Virus record (IMG/VR): IMGVR_UViG_3300027771_001853
Location: 1-64,000 of that record
Strand: one strand, 5' to 3'
Source of the DNA: a virus
Length of the DNA: 64,000 nt
Shown: piece after piece, positions 61,525 through 64,000 of the stretch
How positions within the stretch are numbered: position 1 is the stretch's first letter
Layout: each line of letters opens with the position of its first letter
The notes under the pieces: generated by a model
What the model saw: the letters and a program-made list of their open reading frames with translations, nothing else
Told to the model about the DNA's origin: nothing
Database searches by the model: none
Made by a program: the position numbers and the translations under genes

Positions 61525-61574
61525 GGTTGCAAATTAGTTAAAGTTTTTCCCGCAACCAAAGATGGAAACTAATT
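61525..61574 (+). ncRNA. Candidate H-type pseudoknot in 3' region
   Basis: GGTTGC (61525-61530) pairs with GCAACC (61552-61557). AATTAGTT inside that loop (61532-61539) pairs with AACTAATT downstream (61567-61574). The crossing 6-bp and 8-bp stems with 1-, 12- and 9-base loops fit an H-type pseudoknot. It lies between convergent genes; the + strand is assigned because it follows the barrel gene. Confidence 0.45.
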
Positions 61575-61608
61575 ACGGATTTTAAATTACTTAAGTGTCA
61601 CAAAATAG

Positions 61609-61636
61609 AAACCCCCCCTGGAAACAGGTGGGGTTT
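61609..61636. terminator. Bidirectional intrinsic terminator
   Basis: AAACCCC (61609-61615) and GGGGTTT (61630-61636) close a stem whose inner part is CCTG-GAAA-CAGG. A T tract follows on the plus strand. It separates the convergent genes ending at 61495 and 61643. Confidence 0.85.
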
Positions 61637-61642
61637 TTACTT

Positions 61643-62410
61643 TTATACATAATCTTCAGCTAATTCCCAAAGTTTTTTATTAACATCAACCTGTCTATCA
61701 ATATTGGTTAACTCTCTAGCTGTTTGATTTCTTCCATTCCTTAGTTTATAACTAAGACCACCTCTTATTAGTTTTTCTTGTACCACATTTAACACTTTCC
61801 ATAAACTATTACCTTCATCTTCTTCCCTCAAAGGATTTAATACGTCCTCCATAGATAATATATCGTTACCATCTTTCCATCTTGTCAATATAGCTTTTTT
61901 AGCGAAAGATATTTTTTCTTGTGGGTCCAACATCCTATCTTCAAACTTGGTGACCCTTCCGATTATTGTTGGGATTGATTCCACAACTTCGTCTGTTACT
62001 TCTTTAACTTGGTCTAAGTCGTACCATTGGTGTTTTATCCTAATTTGACCAAATGTCTGGTCAGCTACTATTAGACCGTTAGCACAAACCAACCTAAATA
62101 ATCCAGCGTGAAGACTAAAAGCGTTTCTACCATCATGTGAATTAGTCATTACTATTTCTGGTATAACTCCATTTATTTTTGACATCTTATCATTTCTAAA
62201 CCTTAACATGTGTTTAGTGTGTAACATATTTCCCTTAGATTTTCTTTGTTCTGCCTTATAGGGTAACCACCCTTGTCTTGCCATATCTTCTACCATTTGT
62301 AGGGTAGGTATAAATGTATATTTTTTGGAAACTTTTTCTGAAGGTTCTTCAGTAAACACTGAAGGTGCGTTGTTTTTAATTTCATCGTAAGTTAAAGGTT
62401 CATTTGTCAT
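61643..62410 (-). CDS. DUF932-family phage protein (255 aa)
   Basis: FIPTLQMVEDMARQGWLPYK, GRNAFSLHAGLFRLVCANGL and RVTKFEDRMLD are typical of DUF932, found on phages and plasmids and sometimes linked to DNA metabolism without proof. It has a perfect host-type promoter (62445-62475). Confidence 0.85.
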   Translation of the reverse strand: MTNEPLTYDEIKNNAPSVFTEEPSEKVSKKYTFIPTLQMVEDMARQGWLPYKAEQRKSKGNMLHTKHMLRFRNDKMSKINGVIPEIVMTNSHDGRNAFSLHAGLFRLVCANGLIVADQTFGQIRIKHQWYDLDQVKEVTDEVVESIPTIIGRVTKFEDRMLDPQEKISFAKKAILTRWKDGNDILSMEDVLNPLREEDEGNSLWKVLNVVQEKLIRGGLSYKLRNGRNQTARELTNIDRQVDVNKKLWELAEDYV

Positions 62411-62444
62411 AATATATTTTATAGTTTTAGTTATTAATTCTATA

Positions 62445-62475
62445 CAAATATACTGATTTATCTTTAAATTACAAA
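62445..62475 (-). promoter_or_regulatory. Bacteroidota-type promoter for DUF932
   Basis: On the minus strand TTTG, exactly 19 bases and TATATTTG: a perfect match. It lies just beyond the 57-residue gene stop and leaves a leader of about 30 bases. Confidence 0.8.
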
Positions 62476-62476
62476 G

Positions 62477-62650
62477 TTAATTCACTTTATTTTTAATATT
62501 TCTTAGAACCACACAAATCTCATATCTTTCCTCAAATTCAAAAAATTTCATAAGATTAGTAATTTCACCGTAATAAGGACTTGATACCCTATTTAGACAT
62601 AAATCATAGAACATCTGAATATTTACGTTGTAGTCGTCTCTAAACATCAT
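62477..62650 (-). CDS. Small protein with UVR-like motif (57 aa)
   Basis: A 57-residue frame (MMFRDDYNVNIQMFYDLCLN...) starts right at the ClpP stop. Its end has FFEFEERYEICVVLRNIKNK, similar to the UVR-like segments of 18661 and 56832. Function unknown. Confidence 0.6.
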   Translation of the reverse strand: MMFRDDYNVNIQMFYDLCLNRVSSPYYGEITNLMKFFEFEERYEICVVLRNIKNKVN

Positions 62651-63334
62651 CTACTTCTTAATTTCTCTCTTAGATTTTACAATATCGTCAATGATACCAT
62701 ATTTCTTAGCTTCTTCCGCATTTAACCATAAATCTCTTTGGGCATCCTTTTCTACTCTTTTTGCTGTTTTACCACAGTATGCCCCTAGTAGTTTAAATAA
62801 CGTATCATTTACGTTTTCCCATTCTTTCATGGTAATTCTTGCGTCTTGTATATTACCTACAGCTCCACCACTTGATTGGTGTAACATTGTTCTACTAAAC
62901 CTTAAGGAGTACCTTTTTCCTTTGGTCCCGGCTCCTAATATTAAGGACCCCATTGATGCTGCCATACCGGTATTGATTGTTACTATGTCTGGTTTTACGT
63001 AATCCATAACATCTATAATGCTTAGACCAGATTTAACTGAACCACCTGGACTATCAACATGCATTGTTATATCGTCGTCACTTACACTATCTAAAAACAT
63101 TAGTTGTGCTTGTACCACAGTAGACATTCTGTCATTTACTTCACCTGCTACCCATAATAATCTATCCATCATTAATCTAGAAAACACGTCCATAGCTGTA
63201 ACATTTAATTGTCTTTCTTCTAAAATTAATGGTGTTAAACTATTTTCTATGTGTTGTTGGTATTGGTGTTGTTCTAACCCACTTATGCCGTGATTGTGTA
63301 ATGCGTATTTTTCAAATTCTTTTTTTATATCCAT
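62651..63334 (-). CDS. clpP: ClpP-family serine protease (227 aa)
   Basis: ITMHVDSPGGSVKSGLSIID, GMAASMGSLILG (catalytic Ser), SRTMLHQSSGG (catalytic His) and DLWLNAEEAKKYGIID (catalytic Asp) show a complete triad. An N-terminal extension of about 30 residues precedes the core. Phage ClpP proteins may serve as head proteases or partner host Clp ATPases. Other prohead-protease candidates are not visible in the window. Confidence 0.92.
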   Translation of the reverse strand: MDIKKEFEKYALHNHGISGLEQHQYQQHIENSLTPLILEERQLNVTAMDVFSRLMMDRLLWVAGEVNDRMSTVVQAQLMFLDSVSDDDITMHVDSPGGSVKSGLSIIDVMDYVKPDIVTINTGMAASMGSLILGAGTKGKRYSLRFSRTMLHQSSGGAVGNIQDARITMKEWENVNDTLFKLLGAYCGKTAKRVEKDAQRDLWLNAEEAKKYGIIDDIVKSKREIKK

Positions 63335-63345
63335 TTTGTTTTTTT

Positions 63346-64000
63346 TTAATAAGGTAAAAATTCTTTTAGTTTATTTAATCTTTCCCAAGGGAAATCTTTT
63401 GTTTTGTCATCTGGTTCAATTAAATGACCGAAGTGACCATTAAGTGAAGTTTTTAAATATATGGGATTTAAAAGTCCCATTTCTCTAATAGCGTCATCTA
63501 TATTTAAAGGAAATAAATCGAGAACTAAACTATAGATAAAGTCATGTGGGACAAATGGTTTTTCTCTACCGTAATCTAATGATAAAAATTTACCATCTGA
63601 TTGTCCAATAATAAAGGATATTCCTACAGTACATTCCTTTGCCCATCCTGCCGCTACTATATGTTTAGCTATCCATCTTGCTAGATAAGCTCCCGACCTA
63701 TCTACTTTAGATGGGTCTTTACCTGAAAAAGCTCCACCACCAACAGGACTATAGGGACCATATTGGTCAATCACTATCTTTCTTCCCGTTAAACCACAGT
63801 CAGCGTCAGGACCACCTACAGTCCATGGACCAGCTGGGTTAAATAAAAACTTAGTATCTTCATCAAAGTAATTTCTTATCTCTTCAGTTTCATCAACCAA
63901 CAAAGACACCATAAACTCCTTATTTCTATATTGTTTTGGGTCTATAAAAACTGGATGCATAGTAGAAATGACCATTTCTTTAACCTTTTGTGGTATACCA
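63346..64000 (-). CDS. metK: S-adenosylmethionine synthetase, C-terminal part
   Basis: The frame runs off the right edge of the window, so the start is missing. Visible blocks are TKFLFNPAGPWTVGGPDADC, GLTGRKIVIDQYG, GGGAFSGKDPSKVDRS and GAYLARWIAKHIVAAG, the conserved C-terminal two-thirds of MetK. It makes S-adenosylmethionine, the methyl donor for DNA or RNA methylation. It lies 11 bases upstream of ClpP in the same direction. Confidence 0.92.
   Translation of the reverse strand, partial: GIPQKVKEMVISTMHPVFIDPKQYRNKEFMVSLLVDETEEIRNYFDEDTKFLFNPAGPWTVGGPDADCGLTGRKIVIDQYGPYSPVGGGAFSGKDPSKVDRSGAYLARWIAKHIVAAGWAKECTVGISFIIGQSDGKFLSLDYGREKPFVPHDFIYSLVLDLFPLNIDDAIREMGLLNPIYLKTSLNGHFGHLIEPDDKTKDFPWERLNKLKEFLPY

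Overview
The window looks like part of a large (probably jumbo) tailed-phage genome whose host is a marine Bacteroidota/Flavobacteria-type bacterium. Phage evidence: dense, mostly leftward, overlapping genes; a tail-fibre block; a tail-lysozyme/M23 lysin; a GH24 lysozyme; a DUF3310 protein; a DUF932 protein; phage-type ClpP, NusG, glutaredoxin and bS21 homologues; and at least twelve proteins sharing a short N-terminal leader that ends in a T4-like prohead-protease site ([I/L]-x-E). Host evidence: several promoters match the Bacteroidota pattern TTTG-N19/20-TAnnTTTG, and exported proteins carry type IX secretion (T9SS) C-terminal sorting sequences. AT-rich composition looks uniform by eye. No tRNA, rRNA, CRISPR array or insertion sequence was seen.

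Layout. 1-755 is noncoding with inverted and direct repeats. 756-2696 is a string of ten tiny overlapping genes (membrane and zinc-ribbon proteins), followed by a rod-like RNA hairpin (2712-2787). 2878-15018 holds a three-domain tail lysin and a giant protein of about 3,590 residues with two zinc-protease motifs, a PAP2 phosphatase domain and several repeat families. 15111-18930 has a HAD phosphatase and a chain of overlapping leader-bearing genes (P-loop kinase, superoxide dismutase, two structural-type proteins). 19026-25812 mixes an annexin-like/peptidoglycan-binding protein, NusG, cyclophilin, a glycosyltransferase, a SufT-like protein, a nuclease and a membrane-anchored M23 peptidase. 25819-27790 pairs a deoxyribosyltransferase-like protein with DeoC. 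27844-32093 is the tail-fibre block.

32099-43320 is an envelope island: a complete TonB-dependent receptor, beta-barrel-like proteins, a lipoprotein, a thioredoxin-like T9SS cargo and a 1,321-residue T9SS adhesin with about 27 GCTD repeats. 43386-48099 holds small proteins, a glutaredoxin and one more T9SS-like protein. 48294-49916 is a TROVE/vWA-type gene followed by a structured 3' RNA. 50034-55600 carries more leader-bearing enzymes (DHH phosphoesterase, lysozyme, a KLFGI-domain protein) plus bS21. 55632-58219 is a glutaredoxin-thioredoxin-glutamine synthetase cluster. 58328-64000 has a PcfJ-like protein, two small membrane/porin-like proteins, DUF932, ClpP and the C-terminal part of MetK.

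Working model (inference): the phage packages a set of enzymes inside its capsid by a T4-like targeting leader and delivers them with its DNA. It later remodels host translation and transcription (bS21, NusG), redox and nitrogen metabolism (Trx, Grx, GS) and the host outer surface (TonB receptor, T9SS cargo).
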